Assembly: GCF_035944355.1 (NCBI RefSeq)
Contig: NZ_DASZBH010000011.1
Location: 15,807 to 79,806, forward strand
DNA: 64,000 nt
Direction of reading: 5' to 3'
Origin: Frateuria_A sp035944355
GTDB lineage: Bacteria; Pseudomonadota; Gammaproteobacteria; Xanthomonadales; Rhodanobacteraceae
Shown: piece after piece, positions 42,079-50,977 of the stretch
Position numbering within the stretch: position 1 is the stretch's first letter
Layout: each line of letters starts with the position of its first letter
Notes under the pieces: model-generated
Told to the model about the DNA's origin: nothing
The model's input: only the letters and a program-made list of their open reading frames with translations
Databases searched by the model: none
Translations under genes and position numbers: made by a program

Positions 42079-43236
42079 TCACGCCTTGCCGTGGAACAGT
42101 TCGCGGCCGATCAGCATGCGGCGGATCTCGTTGGTGCCGGCGCCGATCTCGTACAGCTTGGCGTCGCGCAACAGCCGCCCGGCCGGGAACTCGTTGATGT
42201 AGCCGTTGCCGCCCAGCGCCTGGATCGCCTCCAGCGCCACCTGCACCGCGTTGGTCGAGGCGTTGAGCAGGCAGGCGGCCGGGTCGATGCGCGACTTGAT
42301 CCCGGCGTCGAACTGCTGCGCCACCAGGTAGGCGAAGCCGCGCGAGGACTGCAGCGCGGTGTACATGTCGGCGACCTTGGCCTGCATCATCCCGAACGTG
42401 CCGATCGGCGCGTTGAACTGCTTGCGCTCGCGCACGTAGGGCAGGGTGAGGTCCAGCGCCGCCTGCATCAGGCCGAGCGGACCGCCGGAAAGCACCAGGC
42501 GCTCGGTGTCCAGGCCGCTCATCAGCACGCGCACGCCTTCGTTGACCTCGCCGACTATGTTCGCGGCGGGGATCTCGCAGTTGTCGAACACCAGCTCGCA
42601 GGTGTTGGAGCCGCGCATGCCGAGCTTGTCCAGCTTCTGCGCGGTGGAGAAACCCTTCATGCCCTTCTCGACGATGAAGGCGGTCATGCAGCGGCTGCCC
42701 GCGGCGCGCGGCGCGGTGCGCATGTAGACTAGCAGCACGTCGGCGTCGGGGCCGTTGGTGATCCACATCTTCGAGCCGTTGGCCACCCAGACGTCGCCAC
42801 GCTGCTCGGCCTTGCAGCTCATCGAGCCGACCACGTCGGAGCCGGCGCCGGGCTCGCTCATCGCCAGCGCGCCGACGTACTCGCCCGAGCACAGCTTGGG
42901 GATGTACTTGCGCCGCTGCTCTTCGTTGCCGTTGTGGAAGATGTTCTGCACGCACAGGTTGGAGTGCGCGCCGTAGGACAGGCCCACCGAGCCGGAGGCG
43001 CGGGAGATCTCCTCCATCGCCACCATGTGCGCCAGAAAGCCCAGGCCGGTGCCGCCGTACTCGGTCGGGATGGTCATGCCGAGCAGGCCCATCTCGCCGA
43101 ACTTGCGCCAGAGGTCCTCGGGGAAAGCGTTCTCGCGGTCGATGCGATCGGCGCGCGGGGCGATCTCCTTCTCCGCGAAGGCGTGCACGCTCTCGCGCAG
43201 CAGGTCGATGTCTTCTCCGAGCGGGAACGGGCGCAT
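42079..43236 (-). CDS. liuA: Isovaleryl-CoA dehydrogenase
   Basis: A 385-residue FAD acyl-CoA dehydrogenase (isovaleryl-CoA to 3-methylcrotonyl-CoA). FAD motifs are ALAMSEPGAGSDVVG and WITNGPDADVLLVY. The catalytic base Glu245 is in SGLDTERLVLSGGPLGLM; glutamate in this helix, not near residue 376, is diagnostic for the isovaleryl-CoA type. The C-terminal QALGGNGYINEFPAGRLLRDAKLYEIGAGTNEIRR is typical. It lies between the autotransporter and leucine dehydrogenase on the leucine-catabolic strand. Confidence 0.94.
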   Translation of the reverse strand: MRPFPLGEDIDLLRESVHAFAEKEIAPRADRIDRENAFPEDLWRKFGEMGLLGMTIPTEYGGTGLGFLAHMVAMEEISRASGSVGLSYGAHSNLCVQNIFHNGNEEQRRKYIPKLCSGEYVGALAMSEPGAGSDVVGSMSCKAEQRGDVWVANGSKMWITNGPDADVLLVYMRTAPRAAGSRCMTAFIVEKGMKGFSTAQKLDKLGMRGSNTCELVFDNCEIPAANIVGEVNEGVRVLMSGLDTERLVLSGGPLGLMQAALDLTLPYVRERKQFNAPIGTFGMMQAKVADMYTALQSSRGFAYLVAQQFDAGIKSRIDPAACLLNASTNAVQVALEAIQALGGNGYINEFPAGRLLRDAKLYEIGAGTNEIRRMLIGRELFHGKA

Positions 43237-43349
43237 CCGGGGAACTCCGTGTGTGGGCAGGGAAGTTTAGCGCGGGGCGTGTCGGGGCTGGTGAGGACGC
43301 GTGGACCCTTCGACTCCGGCGCTGCGCAGGGCGAACGCCCCACGTCTGA

Positions 43350-43462
43350 ATCCCTCTCCCTCCGGGAGAGGGTGCCGACAGGCGGGAGAGGGTTCGGGCG
43401 GAGCGAGGGCTCCGGCGGTCCTGAACCCTCTCCCCGACCGCTCTCCCAAGGGGAGAAGGGCT
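43350..43462. repeat. Cluster of REP-like palindromes
   Basis: CCCTCTCCCTCCGGGAGAGGG (43352-43372) is followed by a partial GGCGGGAGAGGGTTCGGGCG and then a mirror unit, CCCTCTCCCC ... GGGGAGAAGGG, ending about 43460. These fill most of the gap between the isovaleryl-CoA and leucine dehydrogenase genes. Confidence 0.7.
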
Positions 43463-43470
43463 AAAAGAAA

Positions 43471-43490
43471 AAGCCGCCCGAAGGCGGCTT
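43471..43490 (-). terminator. Rho-independent terminator of the leucine dehydrogenase gene
   Basis: Stem AAGCCGCC/GGCGGCTT with loop CGAA. On the minus strand it runs into TTTCTTTTAG. It is 25 bases after the stop at 43515. Confidence 0.85.
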
Positions 43491-43514
43491 TTCCATGACC
43501 GGAGCGGGCAAGGC

Positions 43515-44618
43515 TCACTGCCCCCGCATGCGCCCCTGGAAGCGCGTACCGCCGTTGCCCATGTGCGGCAGCTTGATGCGGCCGATGGACTCGATGCGCT
43601 CCTCGGCCAGACGGTCGGCCGCCTTGTAGGTCGGCACGTTCTGCGTCTTGGAGATCTCGAAGATGCGGCCCAGGTTGTAGTAGATCGTGCGCATCATGCG
43701 CATCGCGCGCTCGCGGTTGTAGCCGTCGATCTCCAGCGACACGTTCATCACGCCGCCGGCGTTGACCGCATAGTCCGGCGCGTACAGCACGCCGCGGCGG
43801 TTCAGCTCGTCGCCGATGGCGTCGGTGGCCAGCTGGTTGTTGGCCGCGCCGCAGATGATCTTGGCCTTGATGCGGTCGATGGTCTGCTCGTTGAGCGTGC
43901 CGCCCAGCGCGCAGGGCGAGTAGACATCGGCGTCGACGTCGTAGATCTCGTCCAGGCCCACGGCTTCGCAGCCCAGCTCATCGACGCAACGCTGCACCGC
44001 GTCCTTGTTGATGTCGGTGACGAACACCTTGGCGCCCTGCTCGCGCAGCAGCTTGATGAACTCCGAGCCGACGTGGCCGGCGCCCTGCACGGCGTAGCTG
44101 TACTTGCCCACGTCCTCGTTGCCGTGCTTGAAGTTCAGCGCGGCCATCAGGCCCTGCAGCGTGCCGTAGGCGGTGAACGGCGAGGGGTCGCCCGAACCGC
44201 CGTGCACCTGGTGCACGCCGGTGACGTATTCGGTCTCGCGGAACACGTACTCCATGTCGTTGACGTCGATGCCCACGTCCTCGGCGGTGATGTAGCGGCC
44301 GTTGAGCGAGTTGACGAAACGGCCGAACGCGCGGAACAGCGCCTCGGACTTGTCCTTGGACGGATCGCCGATGATCACCGCCTTGCCGCCGCCCAGGTTC
44401 AGGCCGGCCACGGCGTTCTTGTAGGTCATGCCGCGCGAAAGGCGCAGCACGTCGTTGACCGCGTCCTGCTCGGTCTTGTACGGCCACATGCGCAGGCCGC
44501 CGAGCGCCGGGCCCAGCACCGTGTTGTGGATCGCGATGATGGCCTTCAGGCCGGCGTCCTTGTTGTGGCAGAAGACGACTTCTTCGTGACCCGTCTTGGC
44601 GATGGTTTCAAAGATCAT
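43515..44618 (-). CDS. Leucine dehydrogenase (Glu/Leu/Phe/Val family)
   Basis: A 367-residue NAD enzyme that deaminates leucine, valine and isoleucine to their keto acids. It has the substrate-binding GPALGGLRMWPY, the catalytic Lys in AGLNLGGGKAVIIGDP, and GSGDPSPFTAYGTLQGL. The NAD fold has VQGAGHVGSEFIKLL, and ICGAANNQLA and APDYAVNAGGVMNVSLE follow. The ATG at 44618 (MIFETIAKTGHEEVVF) is the family start and has GGAG before it. It supplies the first step for the isovaleryl-CoA route encoded nearby. Confidence 0.93.
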   Translation of the reverse strand: MIFETIAKTGHEEVVFCHNKDAGLKAIIAIHNTVLGPALGGLRMWPYKTEQDAVNDVLRLSRGMTYKNAVAGLNLGGGKAVIIGDPSKDKSEALFRAFGRFVNSLNGRYITAEDVGIDVNDMEYVFRETEYVTGVHQVHGGSGDPSPFTAYGTLQGLMAALNFKHGNEDVGKYSYAVQGAGHVGSEFIKLLREQGAKVFVTDINKDAVQRCVDELGCEAVGLDEIYDVDADVYSPCALGGTLNEQTIDRIKAKIICGAANNQLATDAIGDELNRRGVLYAPDYAVNAGGVMNVSLEIDGYNRERAMRMMRTIYYNLGRIFEISKTQNVPTYKAADRLAEERIESIGRIKLPHMGNGGTRFQGRMRGQ

Positions 44619-44724
44619 TGGAACGATGACTCCACGAGATGGATGGATGCCACGGGGGATGGCATCCCGCAGAAAGGTGGGCGGGCCGATCCAGCGCGGC
44701 CCTGCGAACCGGCAGAAACGCTTG

Positions 44725-44753
44725 AAAGTCAAAGCCCCGGCATGGGCCGGGGC
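44725..44753 (-). terminator. Stem-loop between the YXWGXW lipoprotein and leucine dehydrogenase genes
   Basis: An 8-base stem GCCCCGGC/GCCGGGGC (44734-44741 with 44746-44753), loop ATGG. On the minus strand it is followed by TTTGACTTTC. It is about 115 bases past the lipoprotein stop and about 115 before the dehydrogenase start. It could be a terminator of the former or a leader structure of the latter. Confidence 0.4.
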
Positions 44754-44869
44754 GGTGGATTTAAGTCCGCTAGTTTAGTACGTCGGAGCCGGTCAGGTTT
44801 CTGCGGCGCAGCAAGCGCGGTCCGTCGGCCCTGGCGACCGGCTCCGGCCGCGCGGTCATCGGGGCCCGG

Positions 44870-45223
44870 TCAGCCGTTCATCCAGACGCCGACCTGCAGG
44901 TGCCAGCCGTCGCGGCGGTGTTCGTAATGCGGGTGCACATAGCGGTAGCCAGGACGGACCGCTTCCCAGTGGCCCGGTACGGCAACGTATTCCCGGCCGG
45001 TCCAGCGCCAGTAGCCGCGTGCCCACACGTACCCCGGCCGCGCCGGCGGCTCCACCTCGACCAGGCGCGGGGGCGGCGGTTCGGGGGCGACCACTTCTTC
45101 CACCACCTCGCGGTGCACCACCGGGTGCTCGATCACCACCGGGCGGTCGTGGACCACGCGTTCTTCGACACAACCGCTGGCCAGCAAGGTCACCGCGACA
45201 AGGGCCACAAGACGAATCGACAT
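44870..45223 (-). CDS. YXWGXW-repeat lipoprotein
   Basis: A 117-residue protein starting at the ATG at 45223, with a lipobox LLASGCVEE (Cys at about 18). A Val/Glu/Pro-rich stretch follows, then aromatic repeats (GYVWARGYWRW, EYVAVPGHWEAVRPGYRYVHPHYEH, GWHLQVGVWMNG). These are the YXWGXW-type repeats found in many proteobacterial envelope proteins of unknown role. It is a single gene; the longer frame upstream lacks a signal peptide. Confidence 0.85.
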   Translation of the reverse strand: MSIRLVALVAVTLLASGCVEERVVHDRPVVIEHPVVHREVVEEVVAPEPPPPRLVEVEPPARPGYVWARGYWRWTGREYVAVPGHWEAVRPGYRYVHPHYEHRRDGWHLQVGVWMNG

Positions 45224-45353
45224 ATCTACAGAAGCCTCGCAAGGAATGAAGGGGCGCGTCACGTCCGCGCCACGCCATCTTCGCGCAAGGGCCGTTCCTG
45301 CTGAACGCGGCAGAGCCGGCGTTCCCGTCGCAAGTTGTTGCTCATTCAGCGGG

Positions 45354-46151
45354 TCACGGGCGGCAGGCCGGGTCGTGGCCGCTCGCCCGCGCCTGCTCGT
45401 ACACCGGCATCAATTGCTGCGCCTGCTGCCCCAGCACCTGCGCGCGCTTGTCCGGCGCGGGGTGGGTGGAGAGGAAGGCCGGCGTGCCGCCGCCGGCCTG
45501 CTTTTCCATCTTGTCCCACAGCGCCGGCGCGGCGCGCGGGTCGAAGCCGGCCTTGGCCATGTAGCGCTGGCCCAGCGTGTCGGCCTCGGCCTCCTGCGTG
45601 CGCGAGAACGGCAGCAGAATGCCCACCGCCGCGCCCGCGCCGAGCAGCGCCGCCATGTTGCCGGCATCGCTGCCGCGGGTGCCGGCGTAGATCGAGCCGG
45701 CCGCCACCGCTGCCTGGGTGGCCATGTTGTCCGACACGCGTTCGGCGCCGTGCCGCGCGACCACGTGCGAGAGCTCGTGCCCCAGCACCACGGCGAGCTG
45801 GTCCTGGTCGGTGGCGACCTTGAACATGCCCAGGTTCACGCCGATGCGCCCGCCGGGAAGGGCGAAGGCGTTGGCGGTCGGGTCGTCGATGATCTGCACT
45901 TCCCACTGCTGCGTGTTCCAGGGCGGCGGCAGCACCGCGACCAGCGCGTTGGCGACACAGGTGGCGTAGGCGCGCTCCTTGGGCGCATCGGCGAACTTGC
46001 CCTGCTGGCGCATCTGGTTGAACGAAGCCAGGCCCATCTGGCTCATCTGCGAGTCGGACACCATCATCAGTTGCGAGCGGCCGGTGGGCGAGGTGGCGCA
46101 GCCGGCGAGCAGGGCAGCGGCGGCCGCGGCGATCAGCAGGCGGGGTTTCAT
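45354..46151 (-). CDS. M48-family metalloprotease lipoprotein
   Basis: A 265-residue zinc protease of the LoiP/YcaL/OMA1 type. The lipobox is ALLAGCATSP (Cys at about 18). The zinc motif HELSHVVARH has the second half EAEADTLGQRYMAKAGFDP supplying the third zinc ligand. A C-terminal LSTHPAPDKRAQVLGQ is typical. It degrades misfolded outer-membrane proteins in the periplasm by family analogy. It starts at 46151 and is divergent from a TetR gene with an operator-like palindrome between them. Confidence 0.92.
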   Translation of the reverse strand: MKPRLLIAAAAAALLAGCATSPTGRSQLMMVSDSQMSQMGLASFNQMRQQGKFADAPKERAYATCVANALVAVLPPPWNTQQWEVQIIDDPTANAFALPGGRIGVNLGMFKVATDQDQLAVVLGHELSHVVARHGAERVSDNMATQAAVAAGSIYAGTRGSDAGNMAALLGAGAAVGILLPFSRTQEAEADTLGQRYMAKAGFDPRAAPALWDKMEKQAGGGTPAFLSTHPAPDKRAQVLGQQAQQLMPVYEQARASGHDPACRP

Positions 46152-46227
46152 GGTCGTCTCCTCCATGGCGGGCAGCACCCGAGCATAGCCTCCAACGGCG
46201 GGCAGGCAGGTAGAGTTCTGTAAAAGA

Positions 46228-46239
46228 ACGAACGGTCGT
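46228..46239. promoter_or_regulatory. Operator-like palindrome before the TetR gene
   Basis: ACGAACGGTCGT (4-base arms ACGA/TCGT) sits 14 bases before the TetR ATG, in the 102-base gap to the divergent M48 gene. Such sites often bind the neighbouring TetR protein; binding is not shown here. Confidence 0.45.
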
Positions 46240-46253
46240 GCTATTTTGAGCGC

Positions 46254-46856
46254 ATGACCACCGCCACCACGCCGGCCAAGGGCCCGGCCACCCGCGAACT
46301 CATCCTCGAACACGCCTACGAACTCGCCCGCGTGGGCGGGCTGGAAGGCCTGTCGATCGGCACGCTCGCCGCCGACGTGGGCATGTCCAAGAGCGGCGTG
46401 TTCGCGCACTTCGGCTCGCGCGAAGACCTGCAGCTTGCCGTGCTGGACGCGGCCGCCCGCCGCTTCATGGCGCGCGTGCTGGTGCCGGCGCTGTCCGCGC
46501 CGCGCGGCCTGCCGCGCCTGCGCGCGATCGTGGCGCAGTGGAGCGAGTGGGGTTGCGAGCACCAGAGCGGTTGCGTGCTGCTGACCGCCGCCGGCGAGTA
46601 CGACGGCCGCGAGGGACCGCTGCATGACGCCGTGGTGGCGCAGCAGGCGGGCTGGCGCGGCGAGCTGGAAAAGGGCATCGGCCAGGCCATCGCCGAAGGC
46701 CACCTGCGCGCCGACACCGACCCGGCCCAACTCGCCTTCGAGATCTATGCGCTGATGCTCGGCCTGCACCACGACGCCGGCCTGTTCGGCTTCGCGCAGG
46801 CCAGCCAGCGCCTGTCCGCCGCCTTCGAGCGCCTGTGGCGCAGCTGGCAAGCCTAA
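46254..46856 (+). CDS. TetR/AcrR-family transcriptional repressor
   Basis: A 200-residue regulator. The N-terminal helix-turn-helix is ATRELILEHAYELARVGGLEGLSIGTLAADVGMSKSGVFAHFGSREDLQLAVL. The ligand-binding part (EHQSGCVLLTAAGEYDGREGPLHDAV) fits the TetR_C_6/YxaF-like group. An alpha/beta hydrolase gene follows after 10 bases, so the regulator probably controls its own operon and perhaps the divergent M48 gene. Confidence 0.92.
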   Translation: MTTATTPAKGPATRELILEHAYELARVGGLEGLSIGTLAADVGMSKSGVFAHFGSREDLQLAVLDAAARRFMARVLVPALSAPRGLPRLRAIVAQWSEWGCEHQSGCVLLTAAGEYDGREGPLHDAVVAQQAGWRGELEKGIGQAIAEGHLRADTDPAQLAFEIYALMLGLHHDAGLFGFAQASQRLSAAFERLWRSWQA

Positions 46857-46866
46857 GGAGTCGACC

Positions 46867-47790
46867 ATGTCCACCGTGATGCGCCGCCCCGGCCTTGCCG
46901 CCCGCTTCAGGCTCGCCACCGTACGCACCAGCTTCGCCCTCGGCGGCCGGCTCGCGCCACGGCGCACGGCCGACCGCGCCGCGCGCCTGTTCGCCACGCC
47001 GTTCGCCAGCAGCCGCGCCCGTGCCCGCGCGGTGCAGCCGGATCCGGCCATGCGCCGCGAAACCCTGGCGCTCGACGGCGAGACCATCGCCACCTATGTC
47101 TGGGGCGATCCGTCCACGCAGCCGTACGCGCTGCTGGTGCACGGCTGGTCCAGTTTCGGCCTGCGCTTCCTGCCCTGGGTGGCCAGGCTGCGTGCGCTGG
47201 GCTACGCGGTGGTGTGCTTCGACCAGCCCGGCCATGGCCTGAGCAGCGGCCGCTACTGCTCGCTGCCCGAATTCGCCGACACCGTGCGCGCGGTGGGCCG
47301 GCATTACGGCAACGCGGAACTGGCGATCGCCCACTCGCTCGGCGGCGCCGCGCTCGTGCTGGCGCAGGGCGAGCAGTGGCGCGCGCGGCGGCTGGTGCTG
47401 ATCGCGCCGGCCGCCGACATGGACGCCGCCGCCACCCGCTACTTCCGCTTCGTGCGCCTGGGCGAGCACCTGCGCCAGCCGTTCTATGCGTGGCTGGTCC
47501 GGCGGACCGGCCTCAGCGTCCATGACCTGCAGATGCACCGGCACGTCGCCGCGCTGGGCCAGCCCGGCCTGATCGTGCACGACCTGGACGATGCCGATGT
47601 GCCGTGGGACGAAGGCGAGCGCTACGCCCGCCACTGGCCCGGTGCACGCCTGCTCACCACCCAGGGGCTGGGCCATCACCGCGTGCTCGACGCGCCGCAG
47701 GTGATCGAGGCCGTGCTCGCTTTCGCGCAAGACCAAACGGTGGGCGAACGGGTGGTGGCCTCCGCGAACCTGCCCTTCGGCGTGGCCTGA
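46867..47790 (+). CDS. Alpha/beta-fold hydrolase
   Basis: A 307-residue hydrolase. It has LLVHGWSSFGLRFLPW (oxyanion region), FDQPGHGLSSG, the nucleophile Ser in IAHSLGGAALVLAQ, and the late Asp (VHDLDDADVPWDEG) and His (GLGHHRVLDAPQV). About 60 basic residues precede the fold, so a peripheral membrane location is possible. The substrate is unknown. It is co-transcribed with the TetR gene. Confidence 0.87.
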   Translation: MSTVMRRPGLAARFRLATVRTSFALGGRLAPRRTADRAARLFATPFASSRARARAVQPDPAMRRETLALDGETIATYVWGDPSTQPYALLVHGWSSFGLRFLPWVARLRALGYAVVCFDQPGHGLSSGRYCSLPEFADTVRAVGRHYGNAELAIAHSLGGAALVLAQGEQWRARRLVLIAPAADMDAAATRYFRFVRLGEHLRQPFYAWLVRRTGLSVHDLQMHRHVAALGQPGLIVHDLDDADVPWDEGERYARHWPGARLLTTQGLGHHRVLDAPQVIEAVLAFAQDQTVGERVVASANLPFGVA

Positions 47791-47906
47791 ACGTCGCCGC
47801 GGCCGGACACGGCGGCTTGAGCCGGGCTTAACCGGCGGCCGCGCAGAGTCGGCGGGCGCTGCCGCAGGCGGCGGCGCCTCGTTCGAACTGCAGAGGACAC
47901 GAAGCC

Positions 47907-48251
47907 GTGACTATCCAGACGATTTCCAAGGCCGCGGGCGGCGCGCTCGCACTGGCGTTGTTCGGTACGGTGGCCATGCCGCTGGCGGCGCAGTCCGCGG
48001 CCGGCGGCACGACGGACCCATCCTTCCAGAGCCTGGATGCGAACCACGACGGCCGCCTCTCCCGCTCCGAGATCCCCAAGAGCATGACGCTGCTGCGCAG
48101 CCGTTTCTCCAGCTACGACCTCAACCACGACGGCTACCTGGACGCACAGGAATTCGCCGCCGCCAAGGCGGCGATAAAGGGTGGCAGCCCGGCCGCGGGC
48201 GCGCAGGCGGAGTCGTCGCGGCAGCAGCCGTCCCATCCGCCGGGCGGTTGA
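47907..48251 (+). CDS. Secreted EF-hand protein
   Basis: A 114-residue protein starting with GTG (AGAGGA 11 bases upstream). A signal peptide (ALALALFGTVAMPLAAQS) is followed by two EF-hand loops, DANHDGRLSRSE and DLNHDGYLDAQE, with the calcium-ligand positions filled. An Ala/Ser/Pro tail ends it. It probably binds calcium in the periplasm. It is convergent with the MocR gene, 24 bases apart. Confidence 0.83.
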   Translation: MTIQTISKAAGGALALALFGTVAMPLAAQSAAGGTTDPSFQSLDANHDGRLSRSEIPKSMTLLRSRFSSYDLNHDGYLDAQEFAAAKAAIKGGSPAAGAQAESSRQQPSHPPGG

Positions 48252-48275
48252 TCCCCGACCGGTCGTGCGGCGCCG

Positions 48276-49754
48276 CTACAGGCAACGCGCGAGACGGCGG
48301 ATGCCTACCTCGATGGCCCGCTCGTCGGCGCCTCCGTAACCCAGGATCAACCCGCTCGCGCGCGCCGGCCCGCGATAGCACTGCGACAGCGGCCTGACCG
48401 ACACGCCGCCCTGCGCGGCGCGGCGCGAGAGCGCGAGGTCGTCGACGCCTTCCGGCAGCAGCCCCGCCAGTTGCATGCCCGCCTCCGCCCCCACCACCTG
48501 CAGCCTGCCCGGCAGGTGACGCCCGATGGCCTCCAGCAGCGCCGCGCGCCGCGCCGCGTACAGCACGCGCATGCGCCGGATGTGCCGCGCGAAATGCCCT
48601 TCACGCAGGAAGTCGGTCATCGCGCGCTGCGGCAACGCCGGCGAGCAGGTGTCCAAAGCGTCGCGCGCGGCGCGGAAGGCGCCCGCCAGGTCCCGCGGCA
48701 CCACCAGGTAACCCAGCCGCAGCGCAGGGAACATCACCTTGCTGAAGGTGCCCACGTAGATCACCCGCGCGTCGGTATCCAGCCCTTGCAGCGAGGTCAC
48801 CGGCTTGCCGCCGAAGCGGTACTCGCCGTCGTAGTCGTCCTCGACGATCCAGCGTCCCTCGCGCGCGGCCCACTGCAGCAGCTGCATGCGCCGCGCCGCG
48901 CTCATCGTCACGCCCAGCGGGAACTGGTGCGAGGGGGTGATGTAGACCATCCGCGCATCCGGCCCGCGGCGTACGCCCTCGGCCACGTCCAGGCCGTCCG
49001 CGTCCACCGGCACCAGCACCGCCTGCGCGCCCACCGTGGCCAGCGCCTGGTGGGCGCCGGGGTAGCCCGGCTCCTCCATCCACACGCGGTCGCCGGGATC
49101 GAGCAGCACGTGGGCGCACAACTGCAGGCCATGCTGGGCGCCGGTGGTGATCATGACCTGCGAGGCATCGGCCCGCACCGCGCGCACGGTGCGCAGATAG
49201 TCGGCGATCGCCTCGCGCAGCGGCAGGTAGCCCAGCGCATCGCCGTAGACCAGCGCGCCGACGTCCGTCTGGCGCGCATGGCGGCTGACCAGGCGGGACC
49301 AGACGCCGTGCGGGAACGCATCCAGCGCCGGCAGTCCTACGCGGAACGCGCCCTGGCTGTCGAGCCAGGTCTGCTTCGGCCCGGCCATGGCCGTCGCCCG
49401 CGCGGCGATGCGGCGCGCGGGCGCGTCGCCGGGGTCAGGCGCGCTGGCCCGGCGCCGGCGCGGCGGCATCGGCGCTTCCCCCCGCGGGATCGCGCCGGCC
49501 ACGCAGGTGCCGGCGCCGGTAAAGGTCTCCAGGTAGCCCTCCGCGTGCAGTTGCTCGTAGGCGCTCAGCACGGGCAGGCGCGAGACCTTGAGCTCGCCGG
49601 CCAGCGCGCGGGTGGAGGGCACGCGCTCGCCGGGCCGCAGCTGGCCCTCGACGATGGCGCGCCGGAACCAGTCCGAGAGCTGCCGGTAGATCGGCGCGCC
49701 GCCCTCCGTATCGAGCGCGATCGGCGGCAGCAGGCTGGCGGATACCCGTTTCAT
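48276..49754 (-). CDS. MocR/PdxR-type regulator (GntR helix-turn-helix fused to aminotransferase)
   Basis: A 492-residue transcription factor. The N-terminal winged helix (APIYRQLSDWFRRAIVEGQLRPGERVPSTRALAGELKVSRLPVLSAYEQLHAEGYLE) is followed by an aminotransferase-I fold domain that binds PLP. The Schiff-base Lys is in IYVGTFSKVMFPALRLGYLV, and VEDDYDGEYRF gives the pyridine Asp. I start at the ATG at 49754. MocR regulators mostly control the divergent gene, here the outer-membrane protein gene at 49887. Effector and target are inferred. Confidence 0.92.
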   Translation of the reverse strand: MKRVSASLLPPIALDTEGGAPIYRQLSDWFRRAIVEGQLRPGERVPSTRALAGELKVSRLPVLSAYEQLHAEGYLETFTGAGTCVAGAIPRGEAPMPPRRRRASAPDPGDAPARRIAARATAMAGPKQTWLDSQGAFRVGLPALDAFPHGVWSRLVSRHARQTDVGALVYGDALGYLPLREAIADYLRTVRAVRADASQVMITTGAQHGLQLCAHVLLDPGDRVWMEEPGYPGAHQALATVGAQAVLVPVDADGLDVAEGVRRGPDARMVYITPSHQFPLGVTMSAARRMQLLQWAAREGRWIVEDDYDGEYRFGGKPVTSLQGLDTDARVIYVGTFSKVMFPALRLGYLVVPRDLAGAFRAARDALDTCSPALPQRAMTDFLREGHFARHIRRMRVLYAARRAALLEAIGRHLPGRLQVVGAEAGMQLAGLLPEGVDDLALSRRAAQGGVSVRPLSQCYRGPARASGLILGYGGADERAIEVGIRRLARCL

Positions 49755-49886
49755 GCGCGGCTTCCCAAAGTGGTCATGCCGGATCATAGCCATGTGGCTA
49801 TTCGTGCGAGCCACTCGCCGACCTAAGCTTCTCCATCGGAGCCATCACGGGGGCGGGGCGTGGAGAGCGGGCGGCAAGCGAAATCG

Positions 49887-50843
49887 ATGCGGCGACGGCG
49901 GCCGCGATCCCTCCTGCGATGGCTGGGAGCGTCGTTCGCCTGGCTCGCCGCGGCCACGGCATTCGCGCAGGACGCCGGGCGCCAGTCGCGCGACGACGCC
50001 TGGTGGACCGGGCCCATGCTCGCCAACTCCGCCGAGACGCTGCCGCGCGGCCACGTGCTCGTCGAGCCCTACGTCTACGACGTGCAGACCCGCGGCAACG
50101 ACGGCTTCGGCTCGCGCGCCTACGTGCTCTACGGCCTGACCGACGACCTCACCGTCGGCGCCATCCCGATCATCGGCTACAACGCCGTGCACCACGGACC
50201 GAACAGTTCCGGCATCGGCGCCGGCGACCAGATCCTGCAGGCGCAGTACCGCCTGACCCGTTTCCACGAAGGCAGCTGGTTCCCCACGCTCGCCATCATG
50301 CTGCAGGAAGCGGTGCCCACCGGCCGCTACGAGCGCCTCGAGCGCGCGGCCGACGGCATGGGCAGCGGCGCCTGGGCGACCACGCTGGGGCTCAACGCGC
50401 AGAGCTATTTCTGGATGCCCAACGGCCGCATCCTGCGCGCGCGCTTCAACGCCACCTGGACCTTCGCGCGCCACGCCGACGTCGACGGCGTGAGCGTGTA
50501 CGGCACCGGCCAGCACTTCCACGGCCGCGCCACGCCGGGCGACGCCTTCTACGTCGCCACGGCGTTCGAATACAGCCTCACCCGCCGCTGGGTGCTCGCG
50601 CTCGACCTCACCTACAGCCGCAGCGACGCCACCCGCGTGACCGGTTACGACGACCCGCTCGGCTTGCCGGCCACGCCCGTGCACGCGAGCTCCGGGCGCA
50701 GCGAGGCCTTCGGTTTCGCGCCCGCGGTGGAATACAACTTCAACGCGAACGTCGGTGTGCTGCTGGGCGTTCGCGTGATTCCCGGCGGGCACAACGTCAC
50801 CCGCTCGGTCACGCCGGCGATCGCCATCAACTACGTGCACTGA
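49887..50843 (+). CDS. Outer-membrane beta-barrel protein (transporter-like)
   Basis: A 318-residue protein with a long signal peptide (RRRRPRSLLRWLGASFAWLAAATAFAQ). The mature part shows alternating strands rich in Tyr, Phe and Gly, as in the Phenol_MetA_deg/transporter group of small outer-membrane channels (PYVYDVQTRGNDGFGSRAYVLYGLTDDLTVGAIPIIGY; it ends AIAINYVH). The ATG at 49887 is preferred to GTG 49860. It may carry hydrophobic compounds. It is divergent from the MocR gene. Confidence 0.75.
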   Translation: MRRRRPRSLLRWLGASFAWLAAATAFAQDAGRQSRDDAWWTGPMLANSAETLPRGHVLVEPYVYDVQTRGNDGFGSRAYVLYGLTDDLTVGAIPIIGYNAVHHGPNSSGIGAGDQILQAQYRLTRFHEGSWFPTLAIMLQEAVPTGRYERLERAADGMGSGAWATTLGLNAQSYFWMPNGRILRARFNATWTFARHADVDGVSVYGTGQHFHGRATPGDAFYVATAFEYSLTRRWVLALDLTYSRSDATRVTGYDDPLGLPATPVHASSGRSEAFGFAPAVEYNFNANVGVLLGVRVIPGGHNVTRSVTPAIAINYVH

Positions 50844-50977
50844 CGTTGGCTCGGACAGCTGCGTCGATCGTTGCCCGCAACGGGCAGGGTTGGCCGGGAC
50901 GTCCCGCCAAGGTTTTCGACAGCAGCGCGGGGATCGGCCCCGCGCCGGCAGGCATTCCAACCAAGAGGGTGACCACC

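Noticed and set aside
38813..42955. A 1380-codon minus-strand frame opposite the autotransporter.
   Set aside because: It crosses the thiolase, autotransporter and dehydrogenase genes out of frame and contains only low-complexity sequence.
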